The translations under genes and the position numbers were made by a program. A stretch of DNA of 38,712 nt, taken from positions 1 through 38,712 of the forward strand of contig CANGOX010000025.1 in NCBI GenBank assembly GCA_947455605.1, given 5' to 3'. Numbering within the stretch: the first letter of the stretch is position 1; each line of letters begins with the position of its first letter. Shown here piece after piece: positions 15,325 to 23,533 of this stretch. Origin of the DNA: Chitinophagaceae bacterium. Lineage in GTDB: Bacteria; Bacteroidota; Bacteroidia; Chitinophagales; Chitinophagaceae. A model generated the notes under the pieces. That model searched no databases, was not told the origin of the DNA, and was given only the letters and a program-made list of their open reading frames with translations.

Positions 15325-16557
15325 TTATAGGGCACTGAATGCATGGGTCAGCGTAGTCACTTTTTCTTCCACCCCATAAAAGCCCGCCAGTTTCCGGATC
15401 ACTTTTTCCACTTCAGCATCCGGGCAGCTGGCGCCGCTGGTGATGAGGATCTGTAATGGTTTTTTAGCCGGTAAATAACCGCTTACCTGCTTCAGTTCTT
15501 TGGTTTTCCAGTTACGGTCCTCTATCTCTTTGGTATTTAGCAGCCTGTCTGCCGAATCAATAAAATAGGTGGGCAATTGGTTCTCACATAATTCAACCAG
15601 GTGTGAACTGTTGCTGCTGTTATGTCCGCCGATCACTATGGCAAGATCTGCCATGGTTTCCAGCATTCCTGTTACGGCTGTCTGGTTGTCGTTGGTGGCA
15701 TAACACAAGGTGTCTCTGGTATCAGCAAAGCGTTCCCCAATGGTTTCAGCAGTTAACTGATACTGTTTGATGAATACATTTTTCATATAATCAGAGATCG
15801 CCTGTGTATCACTGGCCAATTGAGTGGTTTGATTTACCACGCCGATCTTTTGTAAATGTTGTTCAATGTTAAAGCCTTCTGAGTAACGACCTTTAAATGC
15901 TGTATAGAACTCTTCGGCAGGTTTTTCGCCGGTGATGTATTTGGCCAGCTCAATGGTTTCAGCCATATCATTCACCACAACCGTTGGTGTGTGTGAGGAT
16001 GCATGTGAAAAAGTAGCCCTGGTTTCTTCGTGTTTGGGTTTTCCGTGTACCACAATGCTATATCCCTTCTCAGCGATCTGCTCACTTCGGTTCCATACTT
16101 TTTCTACAAAGGGGCAGGTAGTATTGTATTTGGCAGTAGTAATGCCTTTTTCATTCAGCATCCTTTCAATTTCCAGGGTGGTACCAAATGCAGGAATGAT
16201 CACTACATCTTCTGACGTAATTTCTTCAAAAGGAATCAGCTGTTTTCCATAAGTATCCTGTAAGAACTGAACCCCTTTCTCCACCAGGTTGGCATTTACC
16301 TGCGGGTTATGGATCATTTCACTCAATAAAAAGATACGTTTACCCGGGTTCTCATCAATCGTGGTAAAGGCGATCTCAATAGCATTCTCCACCCCATAAC
16401 AAAACCCAAAATGACGCGCCAGAAAGATCTGCAAAGGCCCAAGATCCAGTAAAGTAGGGGTATAATCCTTTTTAAGTTTATCGTCCTGCTTACGTTGCTG
16501 TTTAATGGCACTGATAAGCGGACTGCGGTAAATGTTGGGTACGTTGAACTGCTTCAT
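15325..16557 (-). CDS. ispH: 4-hydroxy-3-methylbut-2-enyl diphosphate reductase, long form
   Basis: IspH catalyses the last step of the non-mevalonate isoprenoid pathway, reducing HMBPP to IPP and DMAPP with a [4Fe-4S] cluster. At 410 residues this is the long form also seen in cyanobacteria and plants, not the roughly 310-residue E. coli type. The three cluster cysteines are seen in ARHFGFCYGVENA, NTTCPFVEKVW and ITSGASCPDAEVE; the HxKPKHEE-type segment reads VHGKPKHEETRA, and GGHNSSNSSHL matches the diphosphate-binding region. A perfect TATTTTTG box sits only seven bases before the ATG, suggesting a leaderless or nearly leaderless transcript. The gene is divergent from the penicillin acylase-family gene. 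Confidence 0.96.
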   Translation of the reverse strand: MKQFNVPNIYRSPLISAIKQQRKQDDKLKKDYTPTLLDLGPLQIFLARHFGFCYGVENAIEIAFTTIDENPGKRIFLLSEMIHNPQVNANLVEKGVQFLQDTYGKQLIPFEEITSEDVVIIPAFGTTLEIERMLNEKGITTAKYNTTCPFVEKVWNRSEQIAEKGYSIVVHGKPKHEETRATFSHASSHTPTVVVNDMAETIELAKYITGEKPAEEFYTAFKGRYSEGFNIEQHLQKIGVVNQTTQLASDTQAISDYMKNVFIKQYQLTAETIGERFADTRDTLCYATNDNQTAVTGMLETMADLAIVIGGHNSSNSSHLVELCENQLPTYFIDSADRLLNTKEIEDRNWKTKELKQVSGYLPAKKPLQILITSGASCPDAEVEKVIRKLAGFYGVEEKVTTLTHAFSAL

Positions 16558-16564
16558 GGGAGTG

Positions 16565-16572
16565 CAAAAATA
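16565..16572 (-). promoter_or_regulatory. Perfect -7 box immediately upstream of ispH
   Basis: The minus strand reads TATTTTTG (TAnnTTTG). Only seven bases separate it from the ATG, so transcription would start at or next to the start codon. Confidence 0.55.
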
Positions 16573-16587
16573 CGGAGGGAAGGTGCT

Positions 16588-16735
16588 AATTAAAAATTAG
16601 AAATTAATAATTAAAAATTGAAGGTAAACCTGCTCGTTTTGGCAGGTAAACTAACAATATAAGTAATCTCGGGGTTTGTACCGTTTAGTTATAAAATCGG
16701 GTAATTCTTAATTTCTAATTTTTAATTCTTAATTG
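16588..16735. repeat. AATTAAA heptamer repeats in inverted arrangement between ispH and the acylase gene
   Basis: Left array 16588-16620 has units AATTAAA, AATTAGA, AATTAAT, AATTAAA, AATTG. Right array 16702-16735 has TAATTCT, TAATTTC, TAATTTT, TAATTCT, TAATTG. Bases 16588-16612 and 16703-16727 are reverse complements with one mismatch in 25. The intervening segment has a small ACCTGC/GCAGGT hairpin (16628-16633, 16642-16647). Confidence 0.92.
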
Positions 16736-16786
16736 AACAAAGCGCTTCTCAAAAATGATTATTTTCATAGCCTAATACTGCTTGCT

Positions 16787-19255
16787 ATGAGAATTGTTCC
16801 TTTGCTGATCTCGGGATTGGTTACAGCCGGGTTGGTTGTGGCCCTGAATACCCAATTGCCTGTTGCCGGCTCAAAGACGCCCCGTTTGGGTTATTTCCTT
16901 TCGCCTCAATTGGGTTTCTGGCAAAATGCCGAACCGGCCAATGCAGATTTTTCCGGCGAAATCAAACTTCCTGAACTACGTGGCAAAGTGGATGTATACA
17001 TGGACGATCGCCTCGTTCCGCATATTTATGCCGATAACGATCTGGATGCTTATTTTACCCAAGGGTTTCTGCATGCAAAATTCCGCTTATGGCAGATGGA
17101 TTTCCAGACCTATGTGGCTGGAGGAAGATTGAGTGAGATCGTGGGTGAAGAACGTTTATCAACCGACAGATTCTTCAGAAGACTGGGTATGGTATATGGT
17201 GCCGAACAAACCATGGCCAATATGGATAAGAACCCAGTGATGAAAGCCACCATCGATGCTTACGCTGATGGAGTGAATGCCTATATCAAATCATTGAAAC
17301 CCGAACAGATCCCTTTCGAATACAAATTACTCGATTACAAACCCGAAACCTGGACACCTTTCAAAACCTATCTGTTCATGATGTTCATGTCGTATGATCT
17401 TTCCGGGAGGGGTGCTACCGCTGATCTTCAGCTTACCAATGCCAAAAATTATTTTGGGTATGATGAATTCAACAAACTCTTCCCCAATGTGGAAGATTCA
17501 CTGGATCCGATCATTCCCAAAGGAACGGCTTTCCTCAAACCCTCTATTGTTCCCCAAGCACCTGCTAATGTAGATTCTGCCTATTTCGGGAAAACGAGAA
17601 ACAACAGTACGGCGATGGCTCCCATGGTACCCGATAAGGATAATGGAAGTAATAACTGGGCCGTATCCGGTTCCAAAACAAAAAGTGGAAGACCTATCTT
17701 ATGTAACGACCCACACCTGGGTTTGAATCTACCTTCTATCTGGTATGAAGTGCAACTGAATACACCCACACAAAATACGTATGGAGCAAGTTTCCCCGGG
17801 GCACCTGCGGTAATGATCGGTTTTAACGACAGCATTGCCTGGGGAGAGACCAATGCCGGAAGAGATGTGATCGATTATTATGATATGCAGTTCAAAGATT
17901 CAACACTCTCTGAATATATGTATAACGGCGTTTGGACAAAAGCTGAACACCGTAAAGAAGTGATCAAAGTAAAAGGTAAACCCGACCAGGTGGAAGATAT
18001 TGCCATGACCGTTTTTGGCCCTGTGATGTACGACCAGTCTTACAAAAACATCAGCACCGAAGGAAAATACCTGGCTGTTCATTGGATGGCCAATGTGCCG
18101 GGTACAGCCGTGCAGACTTTCTACGATCTTGACCATGCGAAGAATTATGACGAATATTTACAAGCGATATCTACGTTTGTTTGTCCGGGACAGAATTTTG
18201 TCTTTGCCTCTAAAACCGGTGATATTGCCATCAAACAACAAGGGGCATTTGTTGCCAGATGGAATAGACAGGGTGATTTTATTATGCCGGGAACCGACAG
18301 CAGTTATGCATGGCAAGGTGTGATCCCAACGGACGAAAATCCCATGATCAAAAATCCGGTCCGGGGTTTTGTAAGCAGTGCCAATCAAATGGTAACAGAC
18401 ACCACTTATCCTTATTACCTGGGTGCTGCCAATAACTTTCCATTGTTCAGAGGGTTTACCATTAACCGAAAACTGGCTGCTATGAATGGCATTACACCGG
18501 AAGATATGCAGCACTTGCAAATGGAGAACTACAATTCCTTTGCAGAACTCGCCAGGCCGGTATTGATGCGTTATGTGGATGAAAATAAATTAAATGGTGA
18601 TGAGAAAAAATACATAGACATTTTAAAGAACTGGAATCTGAAAGGCGATTATGGTGAGAAGGGAGCTACTGTATTTAAATGTATCTGGGACAGTCTCGTA
18701 ACAGCTATCTGGAAAGATGAATTCAGTGATGCTAAATTACCTTTATCTTGGCCCGATGCCCCGGTATTATTACAGATCCTAACCCATGATTCCATATATG
18801 CAGCATTTGCAGATAATGTAAATACGTTGGATATTAAAGAGACTCTTCAGGATGATGCAATGCTGGCTGTTAAAAAAGCAGTAGTAAAATTGAAAGAGCT
18901 TGAAAACAAGAATATGCTTGAATGGGGCAAGTTCAAAGACACACGTGTAAACCATCTTTTGAAAATACCTGCATTAAGCCGGATGCATTTACCGATAGGT
19001 GGGGGAGAGCACATGATCAATGCTGCCAAAGAAGCACATGGGCCAAGCTGGCGGATGATCGTTCATTTAACCGATGAGATAGAAGCGTATGGCGTTTATC
19101 CGGGCGGACAGAACGGCAACCCCGGCAGCAAATACTACGATAATTTTGTAGACACATGGGCCGCAGGAAAATATTTCCGCATCTTATTCCTGAAAAAAGA
19201 ACAGGCAGCCAAACATGAAAAGATCAAATGGCATTTAACATTGACTAACAGCTAA
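16787..19255 (+). CDS. Penicillin acylase family N-terminal nucleophile hydrolase
   Basis: An in-frame TTG at 16733 lies inside the heptamer repeat, so the ATG at 16787 is preferred; it gives an N-terminal membrane or signal segment (MRIVPLLISGLVTAGLVVAL). The 822-residue precursor has the Ntn-hydrolase layout: alpha part with GFLHAKFRLWQMDFQ and GGRLSEIVGE, then the processing site GSNNWAV, where the Ser (about residue 288) becomes the N-terminal nucleophile of the beta subunit, followed by GRPILCNDPHLGLNLPSIWYE. Family members cleave amide bonds of beta-lactams, acyl-homoserine lactones or other N-acyl compounds; the substrate cannot be told here. A small membrane protein gene follows nine bases later. 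Confidence 0.92.
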   Translation: MRIVPLLISGLVTAGLVVALNTQLPVAGSKTPRLGYFLSPQLGFWQNAEPANADFSGEIKLPELRGKVDVYMDDRLVPHIYADNDLDAYFTQGFLHAKFRLWQMDFQTYVAGGRLSEIVGEERLSTDRFFRRLGMVYGAEQTMANMDKNPVMKATIDAYADGVNAYIKSLKPEQIPFEYKLLDYKPETWTPFKTYLFMMFMSYDLSGRGATADLQLTNAKNYFGYDEFNKLFPNVEDSLDPIIPKGTAFLKPSIVPQAPANVDSAYFGKTRNNSTAMAPMVPDKDNGSNNWAVSGSKTKSGRPILCNDPHLGLNLPSIWYEVQLNTPTQNTYGASFPGAPAVMIGFNDSIAWGETNAGRDVIDYYDMQFKDSTLSEYMYNGVWTKAEHRKEVIKVKGKPDQVEDIAMTVFGPVMYDQSYKNISTEGKYLAVHWMANVPGTAVQTFYDLDHAKNYDEYLQAISTFVCPGQNFVFASKTGDIAIKQQGAFVARWNRQGDFIMPGTDSSYAWQGVIPTDENPMIKNPVRGFVSSANQMVTDTTYPYYLGAANNFPLFRGFTINRKLAAMNGITPEDMQHLQMENYNSFAELARPVLMRYVDENKLNGDEKKYIDILKNWNLKGDYGEKGATVFKCIWDSLVTAIWKDEFSDAKLPLSWPDAPVLLQILTHDSIYAAFADNVNTLDIKETLQDDAMLAVKKAVVKLKELENKNMLEWGKFKDTRVNHLLKIPALSRMHLPIGGGEHMINAAKEAHGPSWRMIVHLTDEIEAYGVYPGGQNGNPGSKYYDNFVDTWAAGKYFRILFLKKEQAAKHEKIKWHLTLTNS

Positions 19256-19264
19256 AAGATATTT

Positions 19265-19609
19265 ATGAAAATAACCGTAGCCATCATCTTAACCGCATTC
19301 CTGGCATATGTAACTGGGCTCTACAGCACTTTACCCTGGTGGAGTTTTGCCATTACCTCTTTATTGGTATCAGTAGCCATTCATCAAAAACCGGGCAAAG
19401 CTTTTCTATCTGGTTTCCTTGGATTATTTCTTTTATGGGCCGTGCTGGCATTTTTGAAAGACTCAGCCAATGAGCATGTTCTTTCCGCCAAAGTAGCGCA
19501 GCTGCTGTTGAAGAGCAGTTCTTCTATTGCCATCATTCTCCTTACAGGGATGATTGGTGGATTGGTGAGTGGATTTGCAGCATTAACGGGAAGCTATCTT
19601 AGAAAGTAA
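19265..19609 (+). CDS. Small hydrophobic membrane protein of unknown function
   Basis: This 114-residue protein is mostly hydrophobic, with three to four predicted membrane segments (MKITVAIILTAFLAYVTGLY, WWSFAITSLLVSVAI, GFLGLFLLWAVLAFL and IAIILLTGMIGGLVSGFAAL). I do not recognise a named family. It starts nine bases after the stop of the penicillin acylase-like gene and ends before a clear terminator, so the two are almost certainly co-transcribed. A helper or unrelated role cannot be decided from sequence. Confidence 0.8.
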   Translation: MKITVAIILTAFLAYVTGLYSTLPWWSFAITSLLVSVAIHQKPGKAFLSGFLGLFLLWAVLAFLKDSANEHVLSAKVAQLLLKSSSSIAIILLTGMIGGLVSGFAALTGSYLRK

Positions 19610-19622
19610 ATGCTGATAAGAG

Positions 19623-19656
19623 ACCGTCATTCTTCCTTCGAAATGACGGTTTTATT
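19623..19656 (+). terminator. Rho-independent terminator after the acylase unit
   Basis: ACCGTCATT (19623-19631) pairs perfectly with AATGACGGT (19642-19650) around a 10-base loop, followed by TTTTATTATT. Confidence 0.85.
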
Positions 19657-19764
19657 ATTCAGCCTGTTCATAAACCTTTTAACAATACGTTAAACCTCCT
19701 CTTTTTATACGAACGGGTAACAAAACCCAACATTTAGCGTCTAAATTCGTTGTAACCGAAGCTT

Positions 19765-22224
19765 ATGCGCAAACTGTTTATATGTATACTCCCTTTGCTC
19801 TCCTGCATCATAGCGGATGCAGCAACCGTAACCGGCACCATTAAAGAAAAAAATGGCAGCACCCTCGCTTTCTCATCCATTTTAGTAAAAGGATCCACAC
19901 TGGGGGTTTCGGCTAACAGTAAAGGGGTATTTGCTATCGTGCTGGAGCCGGGGGAGTACACCCTTGTCTGTCAATATATCGGACATAAAACCATAGAAAA
20001 AAAGATCAAAGTAGGCAAGGCAGATGTTCAGGTTGATTTTGAACTGGAAGAACAGCAATACAGCCTGAAAGATGTGGTGGTACAAAGTGGTGGCGAAGAT
20101 CCGGTCTATGCCATCATTCGCAAAGCGATCGAAAAAAGAGAAGAACACCTGAAAGAGATCAAGGCTTTTCAATGTGAAGTATATATCAAGGGACAGATAC
20201 AGCTACGTAATTTCCCCAATACTTTCTTTGGCCGCAAAGTGGATTTTGAAGATGGGGATACCAGTAAAAAGAAAATGATTTTTTTGTCGGAGACCATTGC
20301 CCGTTATTCTGTAGAGGAACCCCGCAAACAAAAAATAGAAGTGATCTCTACCAAAGTAAGCGGACGAAGCAACAGTTTTGGATTAAGCGATCCGCAGATC
20401 GTTTCTTTTTATGAGAATAATATTTCAGTGGGGGAGAACCTGAACCCACGCGGTTATGTTTCACCGATCGCGGCAGGGGCTCTCAACTTTTATAAATACA
20501 AATTTGAAGGCACTTTCTACGAGAACGGAAAAGAGATCAACCGCATTAAAGTAATACCCAGAAGAAAGTACGAACCGGTGTTCAGCGGGTATATCAATAT
20601 CATTGAAAATGAATGGCGGATACAAAGTGTTGATCTTGTTTTGTATAAAGAACAACAGATGCAATTACTGGATACATTAAAGATCCAGCAGTTATATGTT
20701 CCATCCGGAAATGTTTGGGTTATCAAGAACCAGGTGATCTATCCATCCGGTAATTTCTTAGGATTTAATTTCTTCGGAAGTTTTGTACAGGTGTATGATA
20801 AGTTTGATATGGATCCCAAATTCAAACCCAAATTCTTTGATCATACCCTGCTTAAATTCTTTGATAGCTCTAATAAAAAGCCCATGGCTTATTGGGACAG
20901 TATCCGCCCTCTGCCCCTGCTCACAGAAGAAGTACGCGATTATAAAAAGAAAGACAGCCTCGAACAGGCAAGAAAAGATCCCCGATACCTGGATTCTCTC
21001 GATAGAAAACGGAATAAATTCCGGCTCAGGGGTTTACTCTTTACGGGGCAAACTTTCAGCAAAAGATCGAAAAGAGAAAATATCAGTATCGTTCCATTGT
21101 TAAGTACACTTAATTACAATACAGTAGAAGGCGGTGTGGTTAATTTCACTGCTAATTACCGCAAGCGTTTTGACAGTGGGCAGGAAGGAAGAAAATCATT
21201 TTCTGTTAGTCCGGATATCCGTTATGGCTTTGCCAATAAACACCTTAATCCTTCTGTAACCGTAGGATACAATTTTGGAAAGAAATATGTGCATTCTCTT
21301 AATTTTTCCGGTGGCCGGAAAGTTTACCAGTTCAATAATGCAGGTTCTATTTCGGAAAGGATCAACTCGCTCAGTACGCTCGATTATACCTCTAATTACA
21401 TGAAGATCTATGAAGCCGATTATTTCAGGGTAGGTTATGGAACAGGTTTAGGAAACGGCTTTACTTTCAATGCTTCATTCCAGTTCCAGAACAGAACGCC
21501 GCTGGATAACCTGGCCGATCCGGTGAGTTGGAAAAATCCGAAGAACCGCGAATTCACACCTAATTATCCGGTTGAATTAACCAAGTCTCAGATGGTGCCC
21601 AATAAAGCCAGTACATTTTCAGTAAGTATGGTCTGGTTCCCGGGTGCCGACTATATTGAATACCCCGACAGGAAAGTGAATATCGGTTCTGATTACCCAA
21701 CCATTACGGCTACCATCACCAAAGGGGTCCATGGATTATTGGGCAGCGATGTAGACTATACCAAATGGCGTATCACCGTAAATGATGATCTTGATCTGAA
21801 ACTGGCCGGGCAATTAAAATACCGGTTCACTTTTGGAGGATTCTTTGATGCCCAAAAAGTGTTTATTCCCGATTACCAGCATTACCTCGGTAACCAAACG
21901 ATTTTTGCTTTGCAGGAATTGAACAGTTTTCAGCTGGCGCCGTATTATAAATACAGCAACACCTCGAACTTCCAGGGAACGGCACATGTAGAATATCATT
22001 TAAATGGATTACTGAGTAATAAGATACCCGGCTTCAAAAAGCTGAACTGGTTCTTTGTAGGTGGCGCTAATGCTTTACATATCGGCAAAGGAGCCAACTA
22101 TTACGAATTCTTTGGCGGTATCGAAAACATCCTGAAAATTATCCGTGTTGATTTTGTACAGGGATTCGAAGAAGGCGGCGGTCGGCCCTCCGGCTTCCGT
22201 TTAACGATCCCGATCTTCAGATAA
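19765..22224 (+). CDS. DUF5686 protein with carboxypeptidase-regulatory-like domain, outer-membrane
   Basis: The 819-residue protein has a signal peptide ending near IADAA, an N-terminal carboxypeptidase-regulatory-like beta-sandwich (TVTGTIKEKNGSTLAFSSILVKGS..VDFEL, about residues 20-105), the DUF5686 core including YAIIRKAIEKREEHLKEI and GYVSPIAAGALNFYKYKFEG, and a C-terminal part rich in alternating beta strands that ends in an aromatic residue-containing IFR. This organisation is typical of abundant Bacteroidota outer-membrane barrel proteins of unknown function that often accompany TonB-dependent transport. It is monocistronic, ended by a perfect 25-bp hairpin. Confidence 0.88.
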   Translation: MRKLFICILPLLSCIIADAATVTGTIKEKNGSTLAFSSILVKGSTLGVSANSKGVFAIVLEPGEYTLVCQYIGHKTIEKKIKVGKADVQVDFELEEQQYSLKDVVVQSGGEDPVYAIIRKAIEKREEHLKEIKAFQCEVYIKGQIQLRNFPNTFFGRKVDFEDGDTSKKKMIFLSETIARYSVEEPRKQKIEVISTKVSGRSNSFGLSDPQIVSFYENNISVGENLNPRGYVSPIAAGALNFYKYKFEGTFYENGKEINRIKVIPRRKYEPVFSGYINIIENEWRIQSVDLVLYKEQQMQLLDTLKIQQLYVPSGNVWVIKNQVIYPSGNFLGFNFFGSFVQVYDKFDMDPKFKPKFFDHTLLKFFDSSNKKPMAYWDSIRPLPLLTEEVRDYKKKDSLEQARKDPRYLDSLDRKRNKFRLRGLLFTGQTFSKRSKRENISIVPLLSTLNYNTVEGGVVNFTANYRKRFDSGQEGRKSFSVSPDIRYGFANKHLNPSVTVGYNFGKKYVHSLNFSGGRKVYQFNNAGSISERINSLSTLDYTSNYMKIYEADYFRVGYGTGLGNGFTFNASFQFQNRTPLDNLADPVSWKNPKNREFTPNYPVELTKSQMVPNKASTFSVSMVWFPGADYIEYPDRKVNIGSDYPTITATITKGVHGLLGSDVDYTKWRITVNDDLDLKLAGQLKYRFTFGGFFDAQKVFIPDYQHYLGNQTIFALQELNSFQLAPYYKYSNTSNFQGTAHVEYHLNGLLSNKIPGFKKLNWFFVGGANALHIGKGANYYEFFGGIENILKIIRVDFVQGFEEGGGRPSGFRLTIPIFR

Positions 22225-22232
22225 CCTATCTA

Positions 22233-22296
22233 AACTGCGCCTTTGCGCCTCTGCGTGAAAATATGCACGCAGAGGCGCAAAGGCGCAGTTTTATTC
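22233..22296 (+). terminator. Perfect 25-bp TGCGCC hairpin after the DUF5686 gene
   Basis: Arms at 22233-22257 and 22266-22290 are perfect reverse complements around an 8-base loop and are followed by TTTTATT. It is the longest of the three complete copies of this element in the window and lies nine bases after the stop codon. Confidence 0.85.
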
Positions 22297-22298
22297 GC

Positions 22299-22327
22299 TA
22301 ATCCGCCAATCCGTAATCCGAAAATCC
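22299..22327 (+). repeat. TAATCCG heptamer-like tandem repeat
   Basis: Units TAATCCG, (C)CAATCCG, TAATCCG, AAAATCC follow one another with a 7-bp period and one extra base. The array sits just upstream of the trhO -7 box, in the place of a -33 element. Confidence 0.7.
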
Positions 22328-22336
22328 ACAATTCCC

Positions 22337-22344
22337 TATCTTTG
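22337..22344 (+). promoter_or_regulatory. Perfect -7 box for trhO
   Basis: TATCTTTG matches TAnnTTTG exactly. No clear -33 TTTG was found; the upstream position is occupied by the TAATCCG repeats. The leader would be about 75 bases long. Confidence 0.5.
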
Positions 22345-22425
22345 TTCCGAAATTTTGGCCACCATGCAAGTGGCTCCTTTTTAATTAATGGAACATTCTT
22401 TCGGGGATGTCTAAAATGAAACCCT

Positions 22426-23469
22426 ATGCCGGTATTACACAACCGTGTCTCCAATGAGGAGCTCAAGCAACGTTTAATGGAGGAAACCTTCCAGAGAACC
22501 ACCATCAGTTTTTACTGTTATTTTCCGATCGAAAACCCTCAGGAATTTCGCGACTTTCTCTATAAGCATCTCAATGCATTGGGTGTATTTGGAAGGATCT
22601 ATATAGCTAAAGAAGGGATCAACGCCCAGATCAGTGTGCCAACAGAGCAACTGGAAGCCTTTACATCTTTTCTGTATTCCATCGAATACCTGAACGGATT
22701 GCGTTTGAATATAGCTGTAGATGATGATGGAAAAAGTTTCTGGGTACTCAAAATAAAAGTTCGTGAAAAAATTGTGGCCGATGGTATCAACGATCCGGAA
22801 TTCAGCATGGAGAAGAAAGGCCGTTATGTGAATGCTTCACAAATGAATGAACTGCTGAAAGACTCCGATACCGTTGTAGTGGATATGCGTAATCACTACG
22901 AATATGAAGTGGGCCATTTTGTGAACGCGCTCGAAGTTCCTTCTGATACTTTCCGCGATCAGTTGCCTATGGCGGTGGATATGATGAAAGGTAAGGAAGA
23001 AAAAAATATCATCATGTACTGTACCGGCGGGATCCGTTGTGAGAAAGCCAGCGCCTATATGCTGCATAAGGGTTTCAAAAATGTATTTCATCTGGAAGGC
23101 GGTATCATTAACTACGCAAAACAGATAAAAGAAACTGAACAGGAAAGTAAGTTCATCGGAAAGAATTTCGTGTTCGATGACAGACTGGGAGAACGCATTA
23201 CCGAAGATGTGATCGCCCGCTGCCATCAATGTGGCAAACCCTGCGATGATCATACCAATTGCAAAAACAATGGTTGTCATTTATTGTTCATCCAATGTGA
23301 GTCATGCGCAGCGGATTACGACGGATGTTGCGGAAAAGAATGCAAAGATACCATCCACCTGCCGGTAGAAAGGCAGAAGGAGATCCGCAAAGGCATAGAG
23401 AACGGACAGAATATCTTTAATAAAAGTAAAGCCCGTCTTCGCCCGAAACTGGGGCCTGTTAACCGATAA
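22426..23469 (+). CDS. trhO: Rhodanese-related tRNA uridine(34) hydroxylase
   Basis: The 347-residue protein has the TrhO/YceA architecture: N-terminal acylphosphatase-like domain ([37 protein letters not shown]), a central rhodanese domain with active-site loop [16 protein letters not shown] (C199 and C205), and a Cys-rich C-terminus ([25 protein letters not shown]) likely binding zinc. TrhO catalyses oxygen-dependent formation of 5-hydroxyuridine at tRNA position 34. Length agrees with the E. coli protein. It is preceded by its own -7 box and is followed, after 64 bases, by the receptor of the uptake locus. Confidence 0.94.
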   Translation: MPVLHNRVSNEELKQRLMEETFQRTTISFYCYFPIENPQEFRDFLYKHLNALGVFGRIYIAKEGINAQISVPTEQLEAFTSFLYSIEYLNGLRLNIAVDDDGKSFWVLKIKVREKIVADGINDPEFSMEKKGRYVNASQMNELLKDSDTVVVDMRNHYEYEVGHFVNALEVPSDTFRDQLPMAVDMMKGKEEKNIIMYCTGGIRCEKASAYMLHKGFKNVFHLEGGIINYAKQIKETEQESKFIGKNFVFDDRLGERITEDVIARCHQCGKPCDDHTNCKNNGCHLLFIQCESCAADYDGCCGKECKDTIHLPVERQKEIRKGIENGQNIFNKSKARLRPKLGPVNR

Positions 23470-23513
23470 AGGGCAGCGGTTTAACTTTAACTGATGTCTT
23501 TATAATATTTTCA

Positions 23514-23527
23514 CCAAGAACCAAGAC
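23514..23527 (+). repeat. CCAAGAA heptamer pair
   Basis: CCAAGAA and CCAAGAC lie in tandem just before the receptor start. CCAAGAA is a rotation of the reverse complement of TTGGTTC, the word in the loop at 14510-14523, so the same heptamer occurs at two places. Confidence 0.55.
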
Positions 23528-23533
23528 GAACTG

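Noticed and set aside
16733..16786. TTG start 18 codons upstream of the acylase ATG
   Set aside because: The TTG lies inside the AATTAAA heptamer repeat and the ATG at 16787 gives a normal export signal.
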